Assembly (NCBI GenBank): GCA_024696945.1
Contig: JAILGF010000060.1
Location: forward strand, 1 to 64,000
DNA: 64,000 nucleotides
Direction of reading: 5' to 3'
Source of the DNA: Lachnospiraceae bacterium
Lineage (GTDB): Bacteria > Bacillota > Clostridia > Lachnospirales > Lachnospiraceae
Below, piece after piece: positions 43,069-52,494 of this stretch. The notes beneath the pieces were generated by a model. It saw only the letters and a list, made by a program, of their open reading frames with translations, was not told the origin of the DNA and ran no database searches. The stretch's first letter is position 1. Each line of letters opens with the position of its first letter. The translations under genes were made by a program, and so were the position numbers.

Positions 43069-43824
43069 ATGAGAAAGCTGTTGCTAATACTGATAGCGGT
43101 ATTTACTGCCGGCATGCTTTCGGCATGCTCTTCAGACTATATAGAACTGAGTGAGGATGATACAAATGCCATTGCCCAGTACTGTGCACATCTTCTATTA
43201 AAGCATGACAGCAAAAAGGTTGCAGAAAGAAAGCTGTTGGATAAGGACGAGCTTGAGGATTATTATAAGTCCCTTAATCCGGAAGAGGAAGATCCAACAC
43301 CTACATCGGAACTACAGCCGACACCTACTCCCGTAAACAATACTGTAACACCGGAACCGACGGCAAGTCCCGAGCCTACCGCGGAGGTTACTCCGGAACC
43401 GGATCTGAATAAGGCAGAAAGCCTGACCGAACTCTTCGGAATGGAAGGTTTTACGATCGAATATAAGTCATGCAGTATTTCAAAGACATACAGTGAGGAC
43501 GAGAATTTTACGATCACCGCAAAAGAAGGAGAATCCATTCTGGCTTTTGAATTTGCCATAAGGAACGTAGGTGACAAGGCTAAGAATTTTGTTTCATCAG
43601 GAAGCAAGGTTGCATATGCACTATACTGTACCAACGGGGATATATATGCACCTCAGATATCAATGCTCGGAAATGATATACAGTTCTTAAACGATGAAAT
43701 CGACAGTGATGAAATATATACGGCAGTACTTTTGTTCATTACTGATGAGAAGGATAAGCCGGAAAAGCTCCGTTTGGAAGACGGAGAGACCGGTGCGATA
43801 TATGATATTACAGTATCAGGTTAA
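43069..43824 (+). CDS. Lipoprotein with Pro/Thr linker
   Basis: 251 residues. Signal peptide with lipobox LSAC, a short helical stretch, a Pro/Thr/Glu-rich linker (PTPTPVNNTVTPEPTASPEP, about 85-115) and a C-terminal beta-sandwich (about 125-251) resembling DUF4352-like lipoprotein domains. Strong GGAGG site. Its own promoter follows the two-component system, so it may be a target or part of the sensing path. Confidence 0.75.
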   Translation: MRKLLLILIAVFTAGMLSACSSDYIELSEDDTNAIAQYCAHLLLKHDSKKVAERKLLDKDELEDYYKSLNPEEEDPTPTSELQPTPTPVNNTVTPEPTASPEPTAEVTPEPDLNKAESLTELFGMEGFTIEYKSCSISKTYSEDENFTITAKEGESILAFEFAIRNVGDKAKNFVSSGSKVAYALYCTNGDIYAPQISMLGNDIQFLNDEIDSDEIYTAVLLFITDEKDKPEKLRLEDGETGAIYDITVSG

Positions 43825-43849
43825 CGGCTTATGAGACAAAGGGGGTTCT

Positions 43850-44764
43850 ATGGAGTCTAAGATTCTTTTGGAAAGCGGAACAAATGAACTTGAGATCCTT
43901 GAATTTATCGTCGGGGAGAACCATTACGGTATTAATGTGGCAAAGATCAGGGAAATCCTTCCTTACAAACGTCCCACACCCATACCGAATTCACACCCCT
44001 GCGTCGAAGGAATATATATGCCCAGGGATACGATCATTACGGTCATAGATCTGAATAAGAGCCTTGCGGTACCTTATGTTACGAACGAAGAAACGGACAT
44101 GTTTGTTGTCACTAACTTCAATAAACTGAACGTTGCATTCCATGTACAGACCGTTTGCGGTATTCATAGGGTTTCATGGGCGGACATTTCAAAACCCGAT
44201 GAGTCGATAAACGATGCCGGAAGAAGTGTTGCAACCGGTTTCTTAAAGATAAACGGAAGACTGATCGTTATTCTTGACTTTGAAAAGATAGTTACCGATA
44301 TAAGCCCTGAGACAGGCTTAAGAATGTCGGATATAGATGCCCTCGGGATAAGACAGAGAAACAATGATCCTATCTTGATCGCAGAGGATTCACCGCTTCT
44401 CGGCAAGCTTATACACGATTCACTGACAAAGGCGGGCTACACACAGCTGATCGTTACGAATAACGGACAGGAGGCTTATGATTTCCTTTGCCAGCTTAAG
44501 AAGGAAAAACTGCTTTACGAAAATGTAAAGTGCGTTATCACCGATATTGAGATGCCTCAGATGGATGGACATCATCTGACCAAGCTTATAAAGGAAGATC
44601 CTGAGATGAACGGACTGCCTGTTATCATATTCTCATCACTTGTTAATGAGGATATGAGACGTAAGGGCGAGCTTTTAGGTGCCGATGCACAGCTTTCAAA
44701 GCCGGAGATCGGTTCGTTGGTACGTGTACTTGATGAAATAATCGCAAAATATCATAACAGCTGA
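43850..44764 (+). CDS. cheV: Chemotaxis coupling protein CheV
   Basis: 304 residues: CheW domain (about 10-160: FIVGENHYGINVAKIREIL, HPCVEGIYMPRDTIITVIDL) followed by a receiver domain (about 170-300) with phospho-Asp in CVITDIEMPQMDG and Lys in QLSKPE. CheV couples chemoreceptors to CheA and is adjusted by phosphorylation. No other chemotaxis gene lies nearby. Indicates a motile, chemotactic cell. Confidence 0.92.
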   Translation: MESKILLESGTNELEILEFIVGENHYGINVAKIREILPYKRPTPIPNSHPCVEGIYMPRDTIITVIDLNKSLAVPYVTNEETDMFVVTNFNKLNVAFHVQTVCGIHRVSWADISKPDESINDAGRSVATGFLKINGRLIVILDFEKIVTDISPETGLRMSDIDALGIRQRNNDPILIAEDSPLLGKLIHDSLTKAGYTQLIVTNNGQEAYDFLCQLKKEKLLYENVKCVITDIEMPQMDGHHLTKLIKEDPEMNGLPVIIFSSLVNEDMRRKGELLGADAQLSKPEIGSLVRVLDEIIAKYHNS

Positions 44765-44778
44765 TATAAGGGAGACAT

Positions 44779-46326
44779 ATGGGAACATGTCTGATGTGTC
44801 ACAGAAAGATCCGTGACGGACAAAAATACTGTGACAGCTGCAAACAGAAGAGAAAGAATAAAGCAGATGAGTCTTATTTGGACAGTCTGCTTAGTTCTGT
44901 TGGTGGAAATCAGAAAGATGATACCGCTAAGGCTCCCAAAATCAACCGTTCCTTCCCCGCTTACACAGATAATAATTCTATATCGAAAAATATAAAACCT
45001 GAGATGGAAAAACCTGCAAAACCCGAAGACGGAATGCAGGATATGATCTCCGATATCCTCGACGAGATGGGTGACGGTGTCTATGAAAACGAACCCGAAA
45101 GCGACGTAAAGGAAGAGGATATCGAAAACATCTTTGACGAGGCGGAAGCTTATGCAACGTTACTGGCAAAGAATGAAAACGCAAATACGCAGGCCGAGGA
45201 TATTGTCGATATTAAGGATAACAATGAGACCGAAGCAGAGTCCGAGCTTATAAACTTCGAATGGGAGGGACAGTCCGAGAACGGAAATGAACCGTTACCT
45301 GGTGATGAGCCGCTGGATGACGGCTTCAATGAGATGGATGAGATCATCCTGAACGAGACCATTAACACAGAAGCAGATGGTGGCGGATCGGTTCAGGAGG
45401 TATTTTCCGATTTTGATCCTCTTGAGGAAGAAATTGAAGCCGATAACAAGCCCAAAAAGAAGAAAAAGAAGAAACTTAGCTGGTTTAAGCGCCTTTTCGG
45501 AAATGTAAACGATGAAGTTACACCGGAGATGATCGAGGCCGATAAGAAAAAGAAGGCCGAAAAAGAGGAAGAGGATCGGAAAAAGAAAGCCGAGAAGAAG
45601 GCTAAGGAAGAAGCAAAGCTGGCTGAGCTTAAAGCTGAAAAGGAAAGAAAAAAGGCCGAAGCCGATGCCGAGAGAAACAGAAAGCTTGCTCTTTCAATAG
45701 AAAAGAAAAATGCCGCTAAGGAGAAGCAGAGACAGAAGAGAGAACAAGCTCTCGCAATAGCCGAGTACGAGCTTGAACACGGCAAGATCAATAAGGCCGG
45801 TGCTACAATCCTGTTTGTAATTTTCGCAGTACTTACGATAGTAATAATCATAGGTACGAATATATTCTCATATAATCTGAGTTTAAAGAATGCGAGAGAC
45901 GACTTCAGCGTTAAAAAGTATAATGAAGCATATTATGACGTATACGGTTATGATATAAAGATCAAGGAATCCGGTGTGGAACAGGACATCATCCTTTACG
46001 ATAAGATCATGACGGTTATGTATGTTAAGACCCAGCTTAATTCATACGAGTACTATTCAGATATCAATGAGAATGAAAAAGCTCTGGATTCATTGCTGAA
46101 GGGTCTTCAGAAATATGATAAGTACTTACAGCTTGCAGAAGAGTTGAACATCACGAGCGATCTGAACTATGTTAAAAACCAGATACTTGAGAAGCTGGAT
46201 TCCGATTTTGGTTTAAGTGAAGAAGAAGCCAACAGACTTGTAGCAAAATTGGATCCTGTAGATTACAGTGAGTATTTATACAGGCTGATCGGTGATTATG
46301 AGGAAGAATCAGAGAAATATAACTGA
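44779..46326 (+). CDS. Zinc-ribbon, coiled-coil membrane protein
   Basis: 515 residues. N-terminal Cys cluster (CLMCHRKIRDGQKYCDSC), a very acidic region (about 80-225), a basic block (PKKKKKKKLSWFKR, about 228-240), a long Lys/Ala/Glu coiled coil (about 255-330), one membrane helix (ATILFVIFAVLTIVIIIGTNIF, about 346-367) and a helical C-terminal domain of about 145 residues outside the membrane. Follows cheV by 15 bases. Similar architecture to the gene at 18390 (zinc ribbon, charged linker, one helix, outer domain) though unrelated in the outer part. Function unknown. Confidence 0.75.
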   Translation: MGTCLMCHRKIRDGQKYCDSCKQKRKNKADESYLDSLLSSVGGNQKDDTAKAPKINRSFPAYTDNNSISKNIKPEMEKPAKPEDGMQDMISDILDEMGDGVYENEPESDVKEEDIENIFDEAEAYATLLAKNENANTQAEDIVDIKDNNETEAESELINFEWEGQSENGNEPLPGDEPLDDGFNEMDEIILNETINTEADGGGSVQEVFSDFDPLEEEIEADNKPKKKKKKKLSWFKRLFGNVNDEVTPEMIEADKKKKAEKEEEDRKKKAEKKAKEEAKLAELKAEKERKKAEADAERNRKLALSIEKKNAAKEKQRQKREQALAIAEYELEHGKINKAGATILFVIFAVLTIVIIIGTNIFSYNLSLKNARDDFSVKKYNEAYYDVYGYDIKIKESGVEQDIILYDKIMTVMYVKTQLNSYEYYSDINENEKALDSLLKGLQKYDKYLQLAEELNITSDLNYVKNQILEKLDSDFGLSEEEANRLVAKLDPVDYSEYLYRLIGDYEEESEKYN

Positions 46327-46343
46327 TCGTGTACAATGACTTG

Positions 46344-46377
46344 GGGCGGCAGAAAACATGCCGCCCGATCAATTTTT
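46344..46377 (+). terminator. Probable terminator before hisH
   Basis: GGGCGGCA and TGCCGCCC pair exactly; a T-run (TTTTT) starts five bases later, so strength is uncertain. Confidence 0.65.
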
Positions 46378-46395
46378 AGATGTTAGAGGACAAAA

Positions 46396-47085
46396 ATGAG
46401 TAGAATAGCAGTAATAGATTATGATGCCGGTAATACGATGAGCGTTATGAACGCATTAAAATATTTGGGATATGATGTAACGCTTTCAAAAATCCCGGAA
46501 GAATTGTTTAAGGCCGATCATGTGATCTTTCCGGGAGTCGGTGCTTATGCCGATTCAATGAATAAGCTGAAGGAATACGGCCTGATAGAGCCCATAAAGG
46601 AGATAGTAGCAAAAAAGACACCCTTTCTGGGAATATGTCTCGGTATGCAACTGATATTTAATTCAAGCACAGAAAATGCAGGAGATCTCGGTGTAAGCTG
46701 CATAGAAGGTCTTAACCTTTTAGACGGAGTTATAACAGGCTTTAAAGAAAATTCCGAATTTCTTAAAAAAGCTTACGGAAACAAGTCTGATACAGATAAT
46801 TCACAAGTTTCGCAGATTAAAGTTCCTCATATGGGCTGGAACTCTTTAAAACTGCAGAACCTGGATTCAAGATTGTTTAAGGGAATAGATGACGGAAGCT
46901 TTGTGTATTTCGTTCATTCATTCTATCTTAATGCAAAGAATAGAGCAGATGTAGCTGCAACCACCGAATACGGAATATCGTTTGACAGTGCGGTTGAGCA
47001 TGAAAACATCTTCGGATGCCAGTTCCATCCCGAAAAGAGCGGCGATGTGGGAATGGAGATACTGAAGAATTTCTGTAATGTATAA
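46396..47085 (+). CDS. hisH: Imidazole glycerol phosphate synthase glutaminase subunit
   Basis: 229 residues, about 25 more than usual because of an insert (KENSEFLKKAYGNKSDTDNS, about 118-137) before the conserved VPHMGWN. Glutaminase triad: Cys in GICLGMQLIF (about 80), His and Glu in CQFHPEKSGDVG. It supplies ammonia to HisF for imidazole glycerol phosphate and AICAR in histidine synthesis. hisF follows 56 bases on; other his genes are not in the window. Confidence 0.95.
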   Translation: MSRIAVIDYDAGNTMSVMNALKYLGYDVTLSKIPEELFKADHVIFPGVGAYADSMNKLKEYGLIEPIKEIVAKKTPFLGICLGMQLIFNSSTENAGDLGVSCIEGLNLLDGVITGFKENSEFLKKAYGNKSDTDNSQVSQIKVPHMGWNSLKLQNLDSRLFKGIDDGSFVYFVHSFYLNAKNRADVAATTEYGISFDSAVEHENIFGCQFHPEKSGDVGMEILKNFCNV

Positions 47086-47141
47086 ATTTTACTAAGGGTA
47101 AAAAAATAGTTCAAATAGTAATGAAAGATATGGGTAAATAA

Positions 47142-47903
47142 ATGTTTACAAAAAGAATAATCCCCTGCCTGGATGTTAAGGACGGAAGGGTAGTTAAAGG
47201 AACAAATTTTATAAATCTTCGTGATGCCGGCGATCCGGTCGAGGTAGGTGCAAACTACAGCAAGTGCGGAGCTGATGAGCTGGTTTTCCTTGATATTACA
47301 GCATCTTCAGATAAGAGAAACACTACGGTTGATATGGTCCGTAAGGTTGCCGAGAACGTATTCATACCATTCACTGTGGGCGGCGGAATACGTACCGTGG
47401 ATGACTTCAGGACTATTTTAAGAGCCGGAGCCGATAAGGTGGCTGTTAACTCAGCAGCAATCGATAATCCTCAGATAATTAGTGATGCTGCCATGAAATT
47501 CGGAAGTCAGTGTGTAGTTTGCGCAATTGATGCAAAGAGAAGGGCTGACGGAAACGGCTGGACTATATATAAGCACGGCGGAAGGATCGATATGGGTATA
47601 GATGCCGTAGAATGGGGAAGACGTGCTTATGAACTCGGAGCCGGTGAAATACTGCTTACCAGTATGGACTGTGACGGAACCAAGGCAGGGTACGACTGCG
47701 AACTTACCCGTGCCATTTCAGACGTTGTAGATATTCCGGTCATAGCATCCGGCGGTGCCGGAACCCTTGAGCATTTCCTTGATGCATTTGAAAACGGACA
47801 TGCAGAAGCTGTGCTTGCGGCATCACTTTTCCACTACAAGGAGATGGAGATTTCCGATCTTAAACATTATTTAGCAGAACATAATATTCCTGTAAGGCTC
47901 TGA
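47142..47903 (+). CDS. hisF: Imidazole glycerol phosphate synthase cyclase subunit
   Basis: 253 residues, standard length. TIM-barrel marks: [16 protein letters not shown] (catalytic Asp), [33 protein letters not shown] (catalytic Asp) and [15 protein letters not shown]. Forms the cyclase half of HisHF. Its stop codon lies inside the following terminator stem. Confidence 0.96.
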   Translation: MFTKRIIPCLDVKDGRVVKGTNFINLRDAGDPVEVGANYSKCGADELVFLDITASSDKRNTTVDMVRKVAENVFIPFTVGGGIRTVDDFRTILRAGADKVAVNSAAIDNPQIISDAAMKFGSQCVVCAIDAKRRADGNGWTIYKHGGRIDMGIDAVEWGRRAYELGAGEILLTSMDCDGTKAGYDCELTRAISDVVDIPVIASGGAGTLEHFLDAFENGHAEAVLAASLFHYKEMEISDLKHYLAEHNIPVRL

Positions 47904-47924
47904 TTTTTATCAGAGCCTTTTCTT
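47896..47924 (+). terminator. Terminator overlapping the hisF stop
   Basis: GGCTCTGA and TCAGAGCC pair exactly around TTTTTA, followed by TTTTCTT. The hisF TGA is part of the 5' arm. It sits right at the end of the convergent minus-strand gene. Confidence 0.85.
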
Positions 47925-50900
47925 ATTCCATTTTGCGCATGGCTGCTGAGAGCATCAGCTTGATACGGTTCAGCTGATTAACCTCACTGGCGCCGGGGTC
48001 ATAGTCGACAGCAACAATATTGGAATCGGGATACTGCCTACGAAGCTCTTTGATAACACCCTTGCCTACAATATGGTTCGGAAGACAAGCAAAGGGTTGC
48101 GTGCAGACAATATTGGGAGCACCGGATTTGATAAGTTCAACCATTTCACCGGTAAGGAACCAGCCTTCGCCGGTCTGGTTACCGAGCGAGCAGATCGGCT
48201 CAGCAAGCTTTGCAAGTTCCTCAATCCTCATGGGCGGCTCAAAACGTTTGCTTTTCTCAAAAGCAAGACGGGATTCCTTTCTGCAGAACTCTATTATGTT
48301 AATGATCATCTTGTTAAACTTAACATCACGTTTGCTCTTACCCAAGCATTCATACTTGAACTTTGCATCAAAAGAGCAGTAAAGGATGAAATTGAGAAGC
48401 TCGGGTACTATAACCTCAGCGCCTTCCTTTTCAAGCTGCTCGATCAGATGATTGTTGGCCATGGGGGCATATTTAACAAGAATTTCACCGACGATACCGA
48501 CTCTGGGTTTCTTTATGCTTTCATCAAGAGGAAGTTCGTCAAATTCTTTAATTATATTCCTGACATTTCTCTTATATTCCTTCCAGATGAAGGTATATGT
48601 GAAATCCTTTCTGGAAAGTGACTTGCATACAATGTCAAGCCACTTTTTATGAAGTGCGTCCGCAGAACCGGGAACAAGCTCATAAGGCCTTGTACGGTAA
48701 ACAACCTTCTGGAAGATATCACCATAGCAGAGCGCATGCATAACCTTAACAATAAGAGAAGGAGTAAACTTAAAGCCGGGGTTCTTTTCAATTCCGGAGG
48801 TACTGATGGAAAGAACAGGTACCTGAGGCATACCCGCATTTGCAAGTGCTCTTCTTATAAGACCTATATAGTTTGTGGCACGGCATCCGCCACCGGTCTG
48901 GGTGTAAATGACTGCAACCTTATTAACGTCATATTTCCCGGACTGAAGGGCTTGGATAACCTGACCTACTACTATAAGGGAAGGATAGCAGGCATCGTTG
49001 TTAACGTATTTAAGGCCTACATCCACCGCACTTCTGTCGTCATTCTGAAGGATCTCTAAGTGATAGCCCTCGGAACGGATGGCAGCTTCAAGTACTTCAA
49101 AATGTATGGGTGACATCTTAGGTGCAAGAATAGTGTATTCTTTCTTCATGGCCTTGGTGAAAAGGACACGCTCTACCGCAGCGGAACGAACATGAGGAAC
49201 ATAGTTGTTCTTTTCTCTGTCCTTAACTGCAGAAAGAAGAGAACGGATCCTTATCCTTGCGGCACCTAAATTGTTTACTTCATCAATCTTTAATACGGTA
49301 TATATCTTTCCCGATGCATTAAGAATATCGGAAACACCGTCTGTCGTTACGGCATCAAGACCGCATCCGAAGGAATTAAGCTGAACAAGTTCGAGATTTT
49401 TCTGAGTACGAACAAAGGAAGCGGCAGCATACAGACGCGAATGGTACATCCACTGATCAACTACGATAAGGGGACGATCTACCTTGCCTAAATGTGAAAC
49501 GCTGTCTTCGGTAAGAACAGCTACACCATACGAATTGATCATTTCAGGAATACCGTGATTGATCTCCGGATCGATATGATAAGGACGTCCTGCAAGAACG
49601 ATACCCTTACGTCCGGATCGTTTAAGGTATTCTATTGTTTCTTCACCCTTACGCTCAACATCATGTCTCGCATTTGCAAGCTCAAGCCATGCAGCCCTGG
49701 CAGCTTCCATTACTTCCTCATGCGAAAAATCTTTATAGAAGGGAGCTGTTTTATCACAGAAGATAGCAACAAGCCTGTTGGTTACTATTTCCTCACTTTC
49801 AAGCGAAAGGAAAGGATTTGCATATATAATATCGGGATTCCTCAATTCCTCTACGTTGTTCTTGATGTTTTCACCGTACGAGGTAACAATAGGGCAGTTA
49901 TAATGGTTGCCCGCACCTTCAGTCTCTATTCTTTCATATGGGATACAGGGATAGAAGATGAATTTGCAGCCTGCCTCAAGAAGCCACATGATATGACCGT
50001 GAGCAAGCTTGGCGGGATAACATTCTGATTCCGAAGGAATGGATTCAATTCCCATTTCATAGATCTTACGGCTGGACAGAGGGGAAACGACCACCTTGTA
50101 CTTCAGCTTTGTAAAGAAAGTGAACCAGAAAGGATAGTTCTCGTAAATATTTAAAACTCTGGGTATTCCGACAGTACCTCTTACGGCTTCCTTTTCGGGA
50201 AGAGGGGTGTAGCCGAATATACGGTCAAGCTTATAATCGAAAAGATTGGGGATATTGTCCTTGTTCTTCTCACCGCCGATACCGCGCTCACAACGGTTAC
50301 CCGAAATGAAACGTCTGCCGTCGCTGAATTTATTGATAGTGAGCATACAGGTATTTGTACAACCCTTACATCTGCTCATAGATGTCTCAAAGGTAAGGGC
50401 TGTGATCTGTTCGATGGTGAGCATGGTGGTCTTAAGCTCGGGTTCATAATCCCTGCGGGCTATAAGAGCGGCTCCGAACGCACCCATTATACCGGCAATA
50501 TCCGGACGTATGCAGTCGCATCCGAGAATTGTCTCTAAAGCACGGAGAACCGCGTTATTGTAGAAGGTACCTCCCTGAACGACTATGTTGCTGCCGAGGT
50601 CCTTAGGGTCAGTAACCTTGATAACCTTATAAAGAGCATTCTTTATTACGGAATATGCAAGACCTGCGGAAATATCGGCAACGGTCGCACCTTCCTTCTG
50701 CGCCTGCTTAACCTTAGAATTCATGAAAACGGTACAGCGGCTTCCGAGATCTATAGGGTTCTCCGCAAAAAGAGCGATATTCGAGAAATCGGATATTTCA
50801 TAATCGAGTGATTTGGCAAAGGTTTCGATGAAAGAACCGCAGCCTGAAGAACAAGCTTCGTTAAGCTGAACGGAGTTGACGGCGCCGTCCTTTATCCTTA

Positions 50901-52206
50901 TGCACTTCATATCCTGACCGCCTATGTCGAGGATACAGTCTACATTGGGGTTAAAGAATGCTGCAGCCTGATAATGTGCAACAGTTTCAACCTCACCCTG
51001 ATCGAGCATAAGGGCAGCCTTGATAAGAGCTTCACCGTAGCCTGTCGAGCATGAGCGGACAATCTGTACGCCCTCGGGAAGCTTACCGTATATTTCTTTT
51101 ATTGAACGGATAGCCGTTTTTAAGGGACTTCCGTTGTTATTTGAGTAGAATGAATAGAGAAGTTCACCGTTTTCTCCGACAAGCGCAACCTTCGTGGTTG
51201 TGGATCCGGCATCAATACCTAAGAATGCATTTCCCTTGTATGAGTTAAGATCTGCCTTCTTTACGGAATGAGTTGAGTGACGTTTCTTAAATGCTTCAAA
51301 TTCTTCTTCCGAAGAGAAAAGAGGAGTCATACGGCTGACTTCGAATTTTATATCAACATGAGCCCTTAAGGTGTCACAAAGAGAACGTAGCTTAAAGAAA
51401 CTGATGTCCTTTACGTCCTTCTGTTTTCCGGAAGGAAGCATGCAGGCATAAAGAGCCGCACCCATGGCTGCGAAAAGATGGGAGTCTGACGGTGAAATGG
51501 CGGTTTCATCAGTAAGCTTTAATGTCCTGATAAAAGCAGCCTTTAATTCGGAAAGGAAGGTAAGAGGACCGCCGAGGAACGCAACCTTGCCTCTTATGGG
51601 CTTACCGCAGGCAAGACCGCTTATTGTCTGGTTTACAACAGCCTGGAAGATGGAAGCGGAAAGATCGGGCTTGGTGGCACCTTCATTTATCAGAGGCTGT
51701 ATATCGCTTTTTGCAAAAACACCGCAGCGGGCAGCGATCGGATATATAGCTTTATAGCTTTTGGCATATTCGTTAAGACCGGATGCATCGGTTTTAAGCA
51801 GGGAAGCCATCTGGTCGATGAAAGAACCCGTACCGCCGGCACAGATACCGTTCATTCTCTGTTCAATGGTTGAACCGAAATAAATGATCTTGGCATCCTC
51901 GCCTCCGAGCTCTATTGCAACGTCAGGCTTGACAGGAAGAAGGTCTATAGCGGTGGAAACAGCTATAACTTCCTGAGTAAAGGGGATTCCAAGAAATTCA
52001 GCAATGGCAAGACCGCCGGAACCCGTGATGGAGCATGCAGCTTCAACGTCAGGATATTTCTTTAAGGCTTCGTCGATAAGATCGGCCAGGGTTTCCTGGA
52101 TATTTGCAAAATGTCTTCTGTAATCGGAAAACAGTTTATTGTTCTTTTCATCAAGCAGCATTACCTTTACGGTAGTGGAGCCGATATCGATTCCAAACTT
52201 GTACAT
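47923..52206 (-). CDS. Giant 2-hydroxyacyl-CoA dehydratase activase/dehydratase-like fusion
   Basis: 1427 residues. Two tandem ASKHA ATPase domains of the BcrA/BadF/HgdC type: the first (about 1-260) with [25 protein letters not shown] and [10 protein letters not shown]; the second (about 325-580) with [25 protein letters not shown] and SRCTVFMNS. Each has the Cys pair that holds a bridging [4Fe-4S] cluster in such activases. A Cys patch follows ([10 protein letters not shown], about 605), then DUF2229 (from about 670, [19 protein letters not shown]) and dehydratase (HgdB)-like C-terminal regions (about 1030-1427, [21 protein letters not shown]). Such fusions are widespread in anaerobes; they are thought to run ATP-driven low-potential electron transfer, but the substrate is unknown. 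No CoA-transferase or dehydratase partner is near. The start ATG has a weak ribosome site. Confidence 0.88.
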   Translation of the reverse strand: MYKFGIDIGSTTVKVMLLDEKNNKLFSDYRRHFANIQETLADLIDEALKKYPDVEAACSITGSGGLAIAEFLGIPFTQEVIAVSTAIDLLPVKPDVAIELGGEDAKIIYFGSTIEQRMNGICAGGTGSFIDQMASLLKTDASGLNEYAKSYKAIYPIAARCGVFAKSDIQPLINEGATKPDLSASIFQAVVNQTISGLACGKPIRGKVAFLGGPLTFLSELKAAFIRTLKLTDETAISPSDSHLFAAMGAALYACMLPSGKQKDVKDISFFKLRSLCDTLRAHVDIKFEVSRMTPLFSSEEEFEAFKKRHSTHSVKKADLNSYKGNAFLGIDAGSTTTKVALVGENGELLYSFYSNNNGSPLKTAIRSIKEIYGKLPEGVQIVRSCSTGYGEALIKAALMLDQGEVETVAHYQAAAFFNPNVDCILDIGGQDMKCIRIKDGAVNSVQLNEACSSGCGSFIETFAKSLDYEISDFSNIALFAENPIDLGSRCTVFMNSKVKQAQKEGATVADISAGLAYSVIKNALYKVIKVTDPKDLGSNIVVQGGTFYNNAVLRALETILGCDCIRPDIAGIMGAFGAALIARRDYEPELKTTMLTIEQITALTFETSMSRCKGCTNTCMLTINKFSDGRRFISGNRCERGIGGEKNKDNIPNLFDYKLDRIFGYTPLPEKEAVRGTVGIPRVLNIYENYPFWFTFFTKLKYKVVVSPLSSRKIYEMGIESIPSESECYPAKLAHGHIMWLLEAGCKFIFYPCIPYERIETEGAGNHYNCPIVTSYGENIKNNVEELRNPDIIYANPFLSLESEEIVTNRLVAIFCDKTAPFYKDFSHEEVMEAARAAWLELANARHDVERKGEETIEYLKRSGRKGIVLAGRPYHIDPEINHGIPEMINSYGVAVLTEDSVSHLGKVDRPLIVVDQWMYHSRLYAAASFVRTQKNLELVQLNSFGCGLDAVTTDGVSDILNASGKIYTVLKIDEVNNLGAARIRIRSLLSAVKDREKNNYVPHVRSAAVERVLFTKAMKKEYTILAPKMSPIHFEVLEAAIRSEGYHLEILQNDDRSAVDVGLKYVNNDACYPSLIVVGQVIQALQSGKYDVNKVAVIYTQTGGGCRATNYIGLIRRALANAGMPQVPVLSISTSGIEKNPGFKFTPSLIVKVMHALCYGDIFQKVVYRTRPYELVPGSADALHKKWLDIVCKSLSRKDFTYTFIWKEYKRNVRNIIKEFDELPLDESIKKPRVGIVGEILVKYAPMANNHLIEQLEKEGAEVIVPELLNFILYCSFDAKFKYECLGKSKRDVKFNKMIINIIEFCRKESRLAFEKSKRFEPPMRIEELAKLAEPICSLGNQTGEGWFLTGEMVELIKSGAPNIVCTQPFACLPNHIVGKGVIKELRRQYPDSNIVAVDYDPGASEVNQLNRIKLMLSAAMRKME

Positions 52207-52401
52207 TACTTAGTTTTGTCATATATCCTTGGTTTTATGGCAGATATATGGTATTCCTTTCAATATAAAGTAGTAATAAAAACAACGTTGACTTACACAA
52301 TCTTTGATAGTATATCAAATTTTCGGATTAAAAACAAGATGAGTTTTAAATTTTTATTTATTGTTAATAAATAGGTAACATATAAATATTTTTGCATATG
52401 C

Positions 52402-52430
52402 TTTACTTTTAAATAAAAAACTGTTAAAAT
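52402..52430 (+). promoter_or_regulatory. Candidate promoter of the GH115 gene
   Basis: TTTACT (52402-52407), 17-base spacer, TAAAAT (52425-52430). The surrounding 288-base gap (52207-52494) is A/T-rich and divergent between two genes; I see nothing else in it apart from promoter-like sequence. Confidence 0.5.
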
Positions 52431-52494
52431 AAAATGGATTTTATGTGTGTATTTTTAATGTACTGAATATATGGAATGATCACGGAGGTTTGAA

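Noticed and set aside
48073-48621. 182-codon plus-strand ORF inside the activase fusion gene
   Set aside because: Shadow of a long minus-strand gene whose protein shows clear family motifs; no ribosome site.
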